In this document: piece after piece, positions 16,100 to 24,135 of the stretch
Layout of the letters: every line of letters starts with the position of its first letter
Numbering within the stretch: the first letter of the stretch is position 1
Origin: an uncultured Candidatus Melainabacteria bacterium
Lineage (GTDB): Bacteria; Cyanobacteriota; Vampirovibrionia; Gastranaerophilales; Gastranaerophilaceae
Direction of reading: 5' to 3'
Assembly (NCBI GenBank): GCA_934718135.1
Contig: CAKUZW010000008.1
Coordinates: 1-64,000 of the forward strand
DNA: 64,000 nt
Notes under the pieces: model-generated
Seen by the model: only the letters and a program-made list of their open reading frames with translations
Database searches by the model: none
Told to the model about the DNA's origin: nothing
Program-made: the position numbers and the translations under genes

Positions 16100-16817
16100 A
16101 AATAATATTCCCTAAAGCCACAACTACTGCAGTATCTGCTTTCAAAATTAAATTCCCGAGAGTTAGCATTTCGAAATTTGATTTTGCGAAATAGTCAAAT
16201 TCTTTTTGGGAAAAACCTCCCTCAGGTCCAATAATAACAAGAACTTTTTCAGCTTTTTTAATTGGGTTTTCTCTAAAAGAATCTCGAATTGTTTTATCCG
16301 CAATTCTTTCACAAAAAACAATTATTTTATCAAAATGATTTTCAGTTATAACTTTTTCAATAGTTGAAACCTCGAAATACTCAGGAACAACCGCTCTTTC
16401 ACATTGTTTAGATGCTTCATACATTATTTTTTGCCACTTTGGAACTTTTTTTTCTGCAACAGATTTATTCACTGCACAATTATCGGTTAATATCGGATAA
16501 ATTCCAGATACTCCAAGTTCTGTTGCTTTTTCAACCAATAAACCTTGAGCATCACTTCTCAATGGACTTTGAGCCAGATAAAGTTCAAAATCCAAAAACC
16601 TCTTTGATTGGTAGGACTTATCAATTTCTGCCAAAATTTCAGAATTTGTGATTTGCAAAATTGTTGTTTCATATTGAACCTGATTTTCATCAATAAGCAA
16701 CAGACTTTCACCTGCTCTCGCTCTCAGTGCTCTTGCAATATGAATATAATTTTCTTTATCTGTAATTGATATTTTATTATCACTAATTTGGTTTGATTTA
16801 ATAAAAAAATGTGGCAT
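16074..16817 (-). CDS. rsmE: 16S rRNA (uracil-1498-N3)-methyltransferase
   Basis: It methylates U1498 of 16S rRNA using SAM. The 247-residue protein has the RsmE layout: an N-terminal PUA-like barrel (MPHFF, then HIARALRARAGE) and a C-terminal SPOUT knot. The knot shows GPEGGFSQKEFDYF and LGNLILKADTAVV, the latter a slight variant of the usual LRxETA. It overlaps cca downstream by 26 bases and begins 3 bases after the DedA gene stop, so the three form an operon. Confidence 0.93.
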   Translation of the reverse strand: MPHFFIKSNQISDNKISITDKENYIHIARALRARAGESLLLIDENQVQYETTILQITNSEILAEIDKSYQSKRFLDFELYLAQSPLRSDAQGLLVEKATELGVSGIYPILTDNCAVNKSVAEKKVPKWQKIMYEASKQCERAVVPEYFEVSTIEKVITENHFDKIIVFCERIADKTIRDSFRENPIKKAEKVLVIIGPEGGFSQKEFDYFAKSNFEMLTLGNLILKADTAVVVALGNIIYEYTNFNR

Positions 16818-16820
16818 TGT

Positions 16821-17441
16821 TTAGCTTTCCTTAAAATGTTTAATATGTTTCCAAACATAAATTCCGCCCAAAATCAAAACAGCTATTATAATAACAGCAT
16901 CAAATTTATGCCAAATAGCTTTCAAACGGTCTAAATGTTCCCCTAATTTAACTCCAACATATACAAGAACGTAACTCCAAATTAAAGATCCTAAAAAGGT
17001 TAAAGTAAAGAAAGTTCTTTTTCTTGCCTTTAAAATTCCTGCGGGTAAAGAAATAAATGTTCTGATTACAGGTAACATTCTGCATAAGAAAAATGCCCAA
17101 TCCCCATATTTATCAACCCATTTGTCTGCAACATCCAAATCTTTTTTTGATACTAAGAAATATTTTCCGTATTTTTCAACGAATTTTCTGCCCCCGAAAA
17201 AACCAATATAATAAGAAGGAATTGAACCAATTACACATCCAAAAGCTCCTGCTATAGCGGCTAAATGGAAACTCATTTCTCCCTTACTTACCAAATACCC
17301 TGCAAATGGTAAAACGGCTTCTGATGGTAAAGGAATATTACATGATTCAATAGCCATAAGAAGTGAAATTCCTAATGGACCCATTGACGTAATTACACCC
17401 TCAATCCAGCTTATCAAACCTGCTAAAATACTATCCAACAT
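16821..17441 (-). CDS. DedA-family membrane protein
   Basis: A 206-residue inner-membrane protein of the DedA/SNARE-associated (VTT) group, which act in lipid translocation, including undecaprenyl phosphate recycling, and in proton-dependent processes. The start at 17441 is chosen because GGGAGAGG lies 6 bases upstream. Visible family marks are the acidic-proline motif IPLPSEAVLPFAG near residue 35 and the FLCRMLPVIRTFISLPAG segment corresponding to F.GRF.P.VR...P..AG. Four to five hydrophobic segments are present. It heads the rsmE-cca transcript. Confidence 0.88.
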   Translation of the reverse strand: MLDSILAGLISWIEGVITSMGPLGISLLMAIESCNIPLPSEAVLPFAGYLVSKGEMSFHLAAIAGAFGCVIGSIPSYYIGFFGGRKFVEKYGKYFLVSKKDLDVADKWVDKYGDWAFFLCRMLPVIRTFISLPAGILKARKRTFFTLTFLGSLIWSYVLVYVGVKLGEHLDRLKAIWHKFDAVIIIAVLILGGIYVWKHIKHFKES

Positions 17442-17504
17442 AAAATACCTCTCCCTGAAAAATTTACAAACTAAGTATAGCATGAGAGATAAATTTTTAA
17501 AACT

Positions 17505-18977
17505 TTATTTTTCTTTTTTAAGAGTCCAAAAATCTTTATTAAACAAAACTAAGAATGGAATGATTTCCAAACGTCCGATAAACATATTGAATATAATTAT
17601 AATTTTTGATAAATCTTTCAGTTGGGCATAACTACCCATCGGCCCGATTGCAGGTTCCAGACTTGGCCCAATATCTCCGATTGAAGAGATTGAAGCAGTC
17701 AAACCAATAAGGCTGTCTTGTTCTAAAACTGTAAGAAGTAATGCTGTCAAAGCCCACAATCCAAAGAAACAGAATGCGAAAAATATAGTTTGTCTTAAAA
17801 CATCCGCTGCTACGACCTTATTATCAATCTTTACAGGTAAAACAGCTTTTGGATGAAGAATTTTGTACAATTCGTTCTTCATATATTTCCCTATCAAAAT
17901 CCAACGGGTAATTTTCAAACCACCTCCGGCAGACCCTGAGCAAGAACTTATAAACATCGTTATGAATAACAAAACTTTCGCATCATAAGTCCAAAGTGAA
18001 AAATCTTCACTTGCACTCCCTGTTGAAGTTGACAAGGTTAAAACTTGATAAAATGCTGCAGTCATTGAGTGAAATGCTGAGAAGTTTTGTTTAAAATATA
18101 AAATAATCATCAATAGAATTGATAGAACTAAAATGGAGCAAGTGTAAACTCTAAATTCTTCACTTTTCCAAAATAAAGACAATTTTCTCTTTGTTAAAAC
18201 TCGAGATTGCAATACAAAACTTGCACCTGATATAAACATAAATGCAATAAGTATCCAATTTATAAGGTTTGAATGATAACCGTTTGTGCTCAACGGATTT
18301 GGTGAAAAACCGCCTGCTGCAAGTGTAGAAAGTGAATTACAAATAGAATCAAACGGGTGCATTCCGGCAGCTATCAAACACCCAATACAAGTTAGTGTCG
18401 CCCCTGCATACAAAATCCAAAGAGCAGATGCTGTATTTCTTACTCTTGGAGTAAATTTGTCTTCGGTTGGCCCGGGAGCTTCTGCAAAGAACATTTGACG
18501 GCCTGCAACGGCAAATTGAGGTAAAATTGCAACGAACAGGACGATAATTCCCATACCTCCTAACCATTGAGTGAAAGACCTCCAAAATAGTAAGGAATGA
18601 GGATAATCATAGGTTTGAAAAATTGTAGCACCGGTTGTAGTAATCCCTGAAACAGCTTCAAATAGAGAATCTACAAAACTAAATCCGTAAAATAAATAAG
18701 GAATTGCGACAATAAATCCAAACGAAAGCCAAGAAAGAGTAACTACAAACAAGGCTTCAGATCGTTTAATATCGTTTAAGCTGTCCATATTTGAAGTGTT
18801 TTTGATTAGTCTTTTCAATAACATTCCTAAAAACAAAGACAAAAATCCTGCCGTTGCAAATGGCAAAATTGCATGATGTTCATGGTAATAAAGTGCAACA
18901 ATTATCGGGATAAACGCAACCAACCCGATGTCTTTCAATATTAAACTCAATGCACTTGAAATATAGCTTAAACGCAT
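17505..18977 (-). CDS. trkH: Trk-type K+ transport membrane subunit TrkH
   Basis: This is the ion-conducting subunit of the Trk potassium uptake system, 490 residues in the inner membrane. The four pore loops with their conserved glycines can be seen in order: GITTTGATIF, TLAAGGFSPN, LSTSTGSASE and SSIGDIGPS. A conserved basic region, KITRWILI, follows the third pore. The trkA gene lies 3 bases upstream on the same strand, so both subunits are made from one mRNA. Confidence 0.94.
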   Translation of the reverse strand: MRLSYISSALSLILKDIGLVAFIPIIVALYYHEHHAILPFATAGFLSLFLGMLLKRLIKNTSNMDSLNDIKRSEALFVVTLSWLSFGFIVAIPYLFYGFSFVDSLFEAVSGITTTGATIFQTYDYPHSLLFWRSFTQWLGGMGIIVLFVAILPQFAVAGRQMFFAEAPGPTEDKFTPRVRNTASALWILYAGATLTCIGCLIAAGMHPFDSICNSLSTLAAGGFSPNPLSTNGYHSNLINWILIAFMFISGASFVLQSRVLTKRKLSLFWKSEEFRVYTCSILVLSILLMIILYFKQNFSAFHSMTAAFYQVLTLSTSTGSASEDFSLWTYDAKVLLFITMFISSCSGSAGGGLKITRWILIGKYMKNELYKILHPKAVLPVKIDNKVVAADVLRQTIFFAFCFFGLWALTALLLTVLEQDSLIGLTASISSIGDIGPSLEPAIGPMGSYAQLKDLSKIIIIFNMFIGRLEIIPFLVLFNKDFWTLKKEK

Positions 18978-18980
18978 AAT

Positions 18981-20321
18981 CTACACTACCTTAAAATAAT
19001 CCTTAATTTTTTGAGCATTCTCAGCTTTTGTAAAAATAATCAGAATGTCATGAATTTTCATAACAGTGTCCCCTTTAGGAATAATAACCTGATTTTTTCT
19101 TTGAATTACACCAATAATTGCAGGTGCCGGAAATCTTAAATCCATAATTTTGATATTATCAAAATCTTCCCGAACTGAAATTTCAAGAACTTCCGCTTCT
19201 CCTTGTTCTACAGTTGCCAATATATCAACATCATTTTCATCCAAATCGTTTCTAACTTCATTAATCGCAGATGTTTTTGGAGAAATCGCTATATCAATTC
19301 CGACTTTTTCAAACAGCGGAACATTTACAACTTTTGAAACTCTTGAAATTACACGTTTAACCCCCAACTGTTTAACAAGAAGAGAACAAAGCAAATTTCG
19401 TTCATCATTGTTTGTAACCGAAATTACAACATCGCTTGCTCCAATTTCTTCTTCATCCAGAAGTTTTAAATTTGTTCCGTCACCATTGATTACAAGTGCT
19501 TTTTGAAGTTCTTGAGCTAAAAATTCACATCTTTCATAATCCATCTCAATGATTTTGGTTTTAATTTTCACATCTTCAAGGCTTTTTGCAAGCATATATC
19601 CAACATTTCCGCCGCCAATAATCGAAACCGTTTTAACAGGCTCTTTTTCATGGAAAAATGTTCCGGCTAAAATATCTAAGGAGTGAGAGGTACCCATAAA
19701 AATCAATTTGTCGCCGTCATTGATTTCAGTCAGACCGTTTGGAATAAATAATAAATCATCCCTTTTTATTCCAACAATAATTGTATCTTTTGTAAAACCG
19801 CAATCTTTAACCATTTTCCCAACGATTGTAGAACTTGGGCGAACCTTGTATTCTAATAATCTTGCTTTACCATCAGCAAAATTTTCAACATCAAGAGCAT
19901 GAGCAACTGTCACAATTCTAAAAATTTCTTGTGTTAGAAGTTCTTCCGGCCAAATAACATAATCAATAAAGAAATCTTCCAAATAATCGGTTGCCTTATT
20001 TAATTCCATTGCATTTCGGTACTCTTCTTTTGATACAAAACAAATTGTCCTTATCCCGCTGATTTTTTTAGCGGAAAGACAAGATACAATATTTGCTTCA
20101 TCTAACGCGGTACATGCAATAAATACATCGGAATTCATAATATCTGCCGCTTTTAGAACTTTTATATCAGAAGCATTACCTTGTACAAAACTTATATCAA
20201 GTTTATCAAATTCTTCAGTTCTGTTTTCTTCCTTATCAATAACAGTAATGTCATGATCTTCAAAAAATTCAGTTGCAAGCAAACAACCAACTTCTGTTGC
20301 TCCATAAATTACAATTTTCAT
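18981..20321 (-). CDS. trkA: Trk system NAD-binding peripheral subunit TrkA
   Basis: This cytoplasmic gating subunit of Trk binds NAD(H) and ATP/ADP. The 446 residues hold two tandem RCK modules, each an N-terminal Rossmann domain followed by a TrkA_C domain. The first has VIYGATEVGCLLA and the second SIIGGGNVGYMLA, with the expected acidic end to beta-2 in both (VIDKEE, IIEMDYE). Length and duplication match E. coli TrkA. trkH follows after 3 bases, and two YggT genes lie just upstream. Confidence 0.94.
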   Translation of the reverse strand: MKIVIYGATEVGCLLATEFFEDHDITVIDKEENRTEEFDKLDISFVQGNASDIKVLKAADIMNSDVFIACTALDEANIVSCLSAKKISGIRTICFVSKEEYRNAMELNKATDYLEDFFIDYVIWPEELLTQEIFRIVTVAHALDVENFADGKARLLEYKVRPSSTIVGKMVKDCGFTKDTIIVGIKRDDLLFIPNGLTEINDGDKLIFMGTSHSLDILAGTFFHEKEPVKTVSIIGGGNVGYMLAKSLEDVKIKTKIIEMDYERCEFLAQELQKALVINGDGTNLKLLDEEEIGASDVVISVTNNDERNLLCSLLVKQLGVKRVISRVSKVVNVPLFEKVGIDIAISPKTSAINEVRNDLDENDVDILATVEQGEAEVLEISVREDFDNIKIMDLRFPAPAIIGVIQRKNQVIIPKGDTVMKIHDILIIFTKAENAQKIKDYFKVV

Positions 20322-20326
20322 ACACT

Positions 20327-20620
20327 CTAATTCCCTATCAATCCTAACGCAGAAAATAAGAAAATTGCACCATATAAAACAACATTTCTCATAACAATCA
20401 AAACAAGTGTTGCAACAATTGGTGACAAATCAAACATTCCAAACGGAGGAATAAATTTTCTAAACAAATCCAAATACAAATCTACAGATGTTTTTAGAGC
20501 TTTCAAAATCGGATTTTCCCAATTTACGGGGAACCAAGTCAACAAACATCTGACAAAAATCATCATTAAATATATGTAAAAACAATTTGCAATAGCTTGT
20601 ATAATTTTAATTGCTATCAT
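20327..20620 (-). CDS. YggT-family membrane protein
   Basis: In this 97-residue protein, two hydrophobic segments (about 5-25 and 65-95) flank the YggT signature WFPVNWENPILKALK...DLYLDLFRKFIPP. The family is widespread in bacteria and plastids, with links to cell division, osmotic tolerance and thylakoid or nucleoid organisation, but no settled biochemical role. Its ATG overlaps the end of the next YggT-like gene by 14 bases, and trkA follows after 5 bases. Confidence 0.82.
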   Translation of the reverse strand: MIAIKIIQAIANCFYIYLMMIFVRCLLTWFPVNWENPILKALKTSVDLYLDLFRKFIPPFGMFDLSPIVATLVLIVMRNVVLYGAIFLFSALGLIGN

Positions 20621-20963
20621 CTTTTTTATTCTCTCTTTCTTTTTCTTCAGTCATTTTTTTCATAAATTCATCCGGAGTCATTACAATAATTTTAGGTTCG
20701 TCTTTTGCATAATATTTGTCATAAATTTTTCTTAGCCCCATAGATGCCAAACCTGCAACTATCATTGGAACTATTGGAGAAAAAGATACGCCCCAAAACG
20801 GAGGAATTATATAAAATCCTGCAGCAACAAACCAATAATGAAATAACGGATAATCGGGATTTATGTTAGGAACCCATGACAAAACACAGGCTCCTAATAT
20901 AAAATACATATATAAAATCACAATTTTATCTAAAAATATGACTAACTTTGCACCGAATTTCAT
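20607..20963 (-). CDS. Second YggT-like membrane protein
   Basis: The first 85 of 118 residues show the same plan as the neighbour: a hydrophobic helix, SWVPNINPDYPLFH, then IIPPFWGVSFSPIVPMIVAGLA. A charged cytoplasmic tail (about 85-118, ending KEKERENKKDD-like) follows. The two overlapping genes look like a tandem duplication in which this copy acquired a tail. Co-transcription with trkA-trkH suggests a link to ion or osmotic balance, by context only. Confidence 0.75.
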   Translation of the reverse strand: MKFGAKLVIFLDKIVILYMYFILGACVLSWVPNINPDYPLFHYWFVAAGFYIIPPFWGVSFSPIVPMIVAGLASMGLRKIYDKYYAKDEPKIIVMTPDEFMKKMTEEKERENKKDDSN

Positions 20964-20977
20964 TCAAATGACCTCTA

Positions 20978-21778
20978 TTATAAATCAAGTTTAGTAGAAT
21001 TAGCACATTCACAATGAGCTTGTTCTGACGGAATATTTTCTATCATAGTGAATAGTAAAGATTTTAAATTCGCCAAATTATTATTAAATACTTTGATAAC
21101 AGCATCATGTGAAACAGGAGGAACATCTCCCACCAAACCTGCATCATAATCTGTGATTAAAGAAATATTCAATGGGCACATATTCATTTCCATAACAAGG
21201 TATGCTTCAGGAAATGCTGTCATATTAATAACTTGCCACCCTTGTTTTGTGAAAAATGCAGATTCAGCTTTTGTTGAAAATCTTGGACCATTGATAACTA
21301 CAACAGTTCCGGTTTCATGAACAGGGATACCAAGTTTTTTAGCTGTATCAATAGCTAATTGTCTTAATTCAGGACAATAAGTATCTGCAGGTGACGGGTG
21401 TTGAACAACAGGTCCTTCAAAGAAAGTTGTTTTTCTTCCGTCAGTCCAATCAACGAATTGATCACAAATTACAAAATCCCCGGGTTTAACTTCTTTTTGT
21501 AAACTACCCGCAGCACATGGAGAAATTACTCTCTTACAACCTAAGTGCTTCATAGCCCAAACGTTAGCTCTAAAGTTAACTAAATGAGGCGGAATAGAGT
21601 GATGTCTGCCATGACGAGGCATAAATGCTACTCTGTGATTTCCGATTTTGCCTAAAAATACACTGTCACTAGTTTTTCCGTATGGTGTTTCAACTTCGAT
21701 TTCTTCAATGTTTTCTAAAAAGCTGTAAAAACCTGAACCGCCAAATACACCAATATCTGCCTTATCTAAAATTTCCAT
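20978..21778 (-). CDS. mtnP: S-methyl-5'-thioadenosine phosphorylase
   Basis: It cleaves methylthioadenosine, the by-product of spermidine synthesis, to adenine and methylthioribose-1-phosphate. The ATG at 21778 is preferred over a TTG 15 bases upstream, with GGAG 9 bases before it. Family marks are ADIGVFGGSGFY at the N-terminus, MPRHGRHH, NFRANVWAMK, and the substrate-site segment NMTAFPEAYL with EMNMCP. The TAFPEA form resembles MTAP enzymes and not 6-oxopurine phosphorylases. It is upstream of the YggT and trk genes on the same strand. Together with speD it supports active polyamine synthesis. Confidence 0.92.
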   Translation of the reverse strand: MEILDKADIGVFGGSGFYSFLENIEEIEVETPYGKTSDSVFLGKIGNHRVAFMPRHGRHHSIPPHLVNFRANVWAMKHLGCKRVISPCAAGSLQKEVKPGDFVICDQFVDWTDGRKTTFFEGPVVQHPSPADTYCPELRQLAIDTAKKLGIPVHETGTVVVINGPRFSTKAESAFFTKQGWQVINMTAFPEAYLVMEMNMCPLNISLITDYDAGLVGDVPPVSHDAVIKVFNNNLANLKSLLFTMIENIPSEQAHCECANSTKLDL

Positions 21779-21996
21779 AACTTTAATCTCCAAATTTCTA
21801 AAATACTTACTACATATCCAATATGAATAAACTAATTTTACAATACAAAATATTAATTTTCAAACAAGATACAAATTTTCACAAATACTCGCCTAACCGG
21901 TTAATAACAAATTGCACATCTGTCTTATATGCAAAAAGGTTTGTACTTTGTTTAATATAATTAATCTTTTTCATACTTCCAGCTATTCTTAATTCG

Positions 21997-22023
21997 AGAG
22001 CCTGATTATCAGACTCTTTTTTT
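21997..22023 (+). terminator. Terminator-like hairpin upstream of the SMR gene
   Basis: The stem GAGAG-c-CTGA with TCAG-a-CTCT is followed by eight T. No plus-strand gene precedes it, because mtnP is divergent. It may be an attenuator in the SMR leader or the end of a small RNA within 21800-22022. Confidence 0.55.
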
Positions 22024-22062
22024 TATGTAATATAATAAGAAATACTCGAAAAGGAGAAAATT

Positions 22063-22383
22063 ATTGGCGGAGTATTGTTATCAATAGCAATTTTAGCAGA
22101 AGTAATCGGAACTACAATGTTAAAAATGTCAAACGGTTTTAAAGTTTTAGTTCCAAGTGTTTTATTTGTTATTTTCTATGCAGCAAGTTTTTATGCCCTT
22201 GCTCATGCTCTAAAAACAATAGATATGGGGATTGCTTATGCCATTTGGGCGGCTGTAGGATTAACAATTGTTACAATTATCGGAATTTTTCTTTTCCATG
22301 AAAATATGAATTGGATAAAAGCTTTGTCTATTTTATTCATTATTATTGGTGTTGTAGGATTAAGATTAAGTTCTGCAAACTAA
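22063..22383 (+). CDS. Small multidrug resistance (SMR/EmrE-like) transporter, apparent ATT start
   Basis: This inner-membrane protein of about 106 residues has four helices and works as a dimer, exporting small cations (quaternary ammonium or guanidinium-type) by proton exchange. The membrane-embedded glutamate is in LAEVIGTTMLK near residue 13, and YAIWAAVGL marks helix 3. No ATG is available. AAGGAG at 22051-22056 is followed 6 bases later by ATT (22063), which yields a family-length N-terminus. A TTG at 22075 would shorten helix 1 and has poor spacing. The EmrE versus Gdx subtype cannot be settled. Confidence 0.85.
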   Translation: MGGVLLSIAILAEVIGTTMLKMSNGFKVLVPSVLFVIFYAASFYALAHALKTIDMGIAYAIWAAVGLTIVTIIGIFLFHENMNWIKALSILFIIIGVVGLRLSSAN

Positions 22384-22456
22384 ATTTTTAAATTGTTAAC
22401 AAAATCGGAAAAATATGCTAGAATACTTTCGAAACAGAATGAAGAGGGATAAAGTT

Positions 22457-23131
22457 ATGAAAAATAAAATCTTAGCATTAGTTTTGACAATGATGTTAGC
22501 AGCACAAGTTACAATTGCAGCACCATTTAACGGAAACGCAAAAACTAAAAGAATTCCTGCCGGTACTAAGCTTGCACTAAAAATGTTAACGCCGATTGAT
22601 ACAGGATATTCAAGCAAAGGTTCAGAATTTACAGCAATGCTTGTTACTGACCAAAAAGCAGACGATGATGTAATTTTACCAATGGGTTCAATTGTTAGGG
22701 GTAGCATTAAAAAAATTACACCTGCAAAAAGAATGTCTAAAGGACCTGTTTTATATCTTGATTTTGACCACGTAGTTACTCCGAACGGCAGACAATTACC
22801 GTTATCACTTACAATGGTTGGAAGAGCTGATTTGACAAACGATGGTGGAATTACTTCTACTAAAGGGTATCTTGATGCGTGGAAACAAACTTGCAAAAAA
22901 TCAGGTCAAGTTACTACAAAATCAATCAACTGGGGTAAAGGTTTAACTGATAGTGGTTGGCAATACGTAATCGTTCCTGTTACAGCTTTTGGTGGTGCTT
23001 TTGGAACCGCAGGATATTTTGTATATGACAGCGTAGCTGATGCAATAAGACTTGGTAAAGATGTTCAACTTAAATCTGAAGAAGTTTTGAATGTAATCTT
23101 GACCGAACCTATTGATGTTCCTGTGATTTAG
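22457..23131 (+). CDS. Secreted protein, unknown function
   Basis: The ATG at 22457 is chosen for its GAGGGAT site and because it opens a signal peptide (MKNKILALVLTMMLAAQ ending TIAA). The mature part, about 200 residues, begins with a proline-free Lys-rich stretch and then a beta-rich domain. Phrases such as IPAGTKLALKML and ILPMGSIVRGSIKKI resemble the barrel of conjugation/TrbI- or FecR-like envelope proteins, but I cannot place it firmly. The TPR gene begins 7 bases downstream, so the two are probably co-transcribed. Confidence 0.72.
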   Translation: MKNKILALVLTMMLAAQVTIAAPFNGNAKTKRIPAGTKLALKMLTPIDTGYSSKGSEFTAMLVTDQKADDDVILPMGSIVRGSIKKITPAKRMSKGPVLYLDFDHVVTPNGRQLPLSLTMVGRADLTNDGGITSTKGYLDAWKQTCKKSGQVTTKSINWGKGLTDSGWQYVIVPVTAFGGAFGTAGYFVYDSVADAIRLGKDVQLKSEEVLNVILTEPIDVPVI

Positions 23132-23138
23132 GATTGAT

Positions 23139-24074
23139 ATGTCTAAACTGGATAAAATAGAAGAACTTCAAAATATAATAAAAGAAGATTCGTCAAATTT
23201 TCAAGCAAGAAGACAACTTGCAGTGCTTTTATTGGATTGCGGATTCAATGAAGAAGCACTGCAACATCTTCTTTATTTGGCAAAAATGTTCAGTTATGAT
23301 GACGGGATTTATTACAATCTCGGGATTGTCTATGAAAAAATGAAAAAGTTTCAAAAGGCAAAAGACGCTTATGAAAAAGCCATTGAACTTGAACCAAAAT
23401 CTTTTGATGCCATTTACAATTTAGGACTTGTTGATACTGAACTAAAAGATTATCCAAATGCAATAAAGTGTTTTAAGAAAGTTCTTGAAAATGATAATCA
23501 GGATTCTAATTCGTATTTCAATCTTGGATTAGTATATTTCAAAATGAAGGATTATATCAATGCAATTGACTATTTTCAAAAAACAATTGATATAAATGAT
23601 GAAGATATTTATGCTCATTTCTATATCGGAAATATTTATAAAGAAATGGGTGATTTAGATTCTGCCGAAGCGGAATTTGAAAAAGTTATATCCCTTTCTC
23701 CTGATTACAGTTGGGCATATTTCAATTTGGCTGTGATTTATCACGACAAAGGGGATGATGAAAGAGCCATAGAAAATTTAAGACAAACAATAGAATTAAA
23801 TCCTACAGATATTGAAGCTTATAAAATTTTAGCAAGATTGCTGACTAAAGATGAAGAATATGATGAAGCGATTTCAATAATGCAAGATGCCATTTCTAAT
23901 TGCGAAGAAACCGGAGACTTATATTATATAACCGCACAAATTTATAATAAAATTGATGATTATCCGGATTATGAATTAAATATGCAAGATGCAATAAGAA
24001 ACTTTCAAACACTCTCCATTCCAATTTCAGAAGCCAAAGAAGAACTTAAAAGAAATAAAGCACAACACTCTTAG
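23139..24074 (+). CDS. Tetratricopeptide repeat protein
   Basis: The 311 residues are built almost entirely of TPR units of 34 residues. At least seven can be counted between about 20 and 280 by the recurring pattern of NLG, Y/F in helix A, A in helix B and the P at the turn (ELEPKSFDAIYNLG, SLSPDYSWAYFNLA, ELNPTDIEAYKILA). There is no signal peptide or membrane helix, so it is a cytoplasmic scaffold. Partners are unknown. It follows a secreted protein gene by 7 bases and precedes proS by about 60 bases. Confidence 0.9.
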   Translation: MSKLDKIEELQNIIKEDSSNFQARRQLAVLLLDCGFNEEALQHLLYLAKMFSYDDGIYYNLGIVYEKMKKFQKAKDAYEKAIELEPKSFDAIYNLGLVDTELKDYPNAIKCFKKVLENDNQDSNSYFNLGLVYFKMKDYINAIDYFQKTIDINDEDIYAHFYIGNIYKEMGDLDSAEAEFEKVISLSPDYSWAYFNLAVIYHDKGDDERAIENLRQTIELNPTDIEAYKILARLLTKDEEYDEAISIMQDAISNCEETGDLYYITAQIYNKIDDYPDYELNMQDAIRNFQTLSIPISEAKEELKRNKAQHS

Positions 24075-24135
24075 CACATCCTGTTTTTTGTGATAAAATA
24101 AAGACATTGAGTAATAAAAAGAGGAAAAAATTATT

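Noticed and set aside
20607..20620. Frameshift between the two YggT-like genes
   Set aside because: Each frame has its own start and its own complete YggT-type domain, so they are two overlapping genes and not one broken gene.
21779..22062. Guanidine riboswitch in the SMR leader
   Set aside because: I looked for the conserved words of guanidine-I, -II and -III classes and found none; only a terminator-like hairpin is present.
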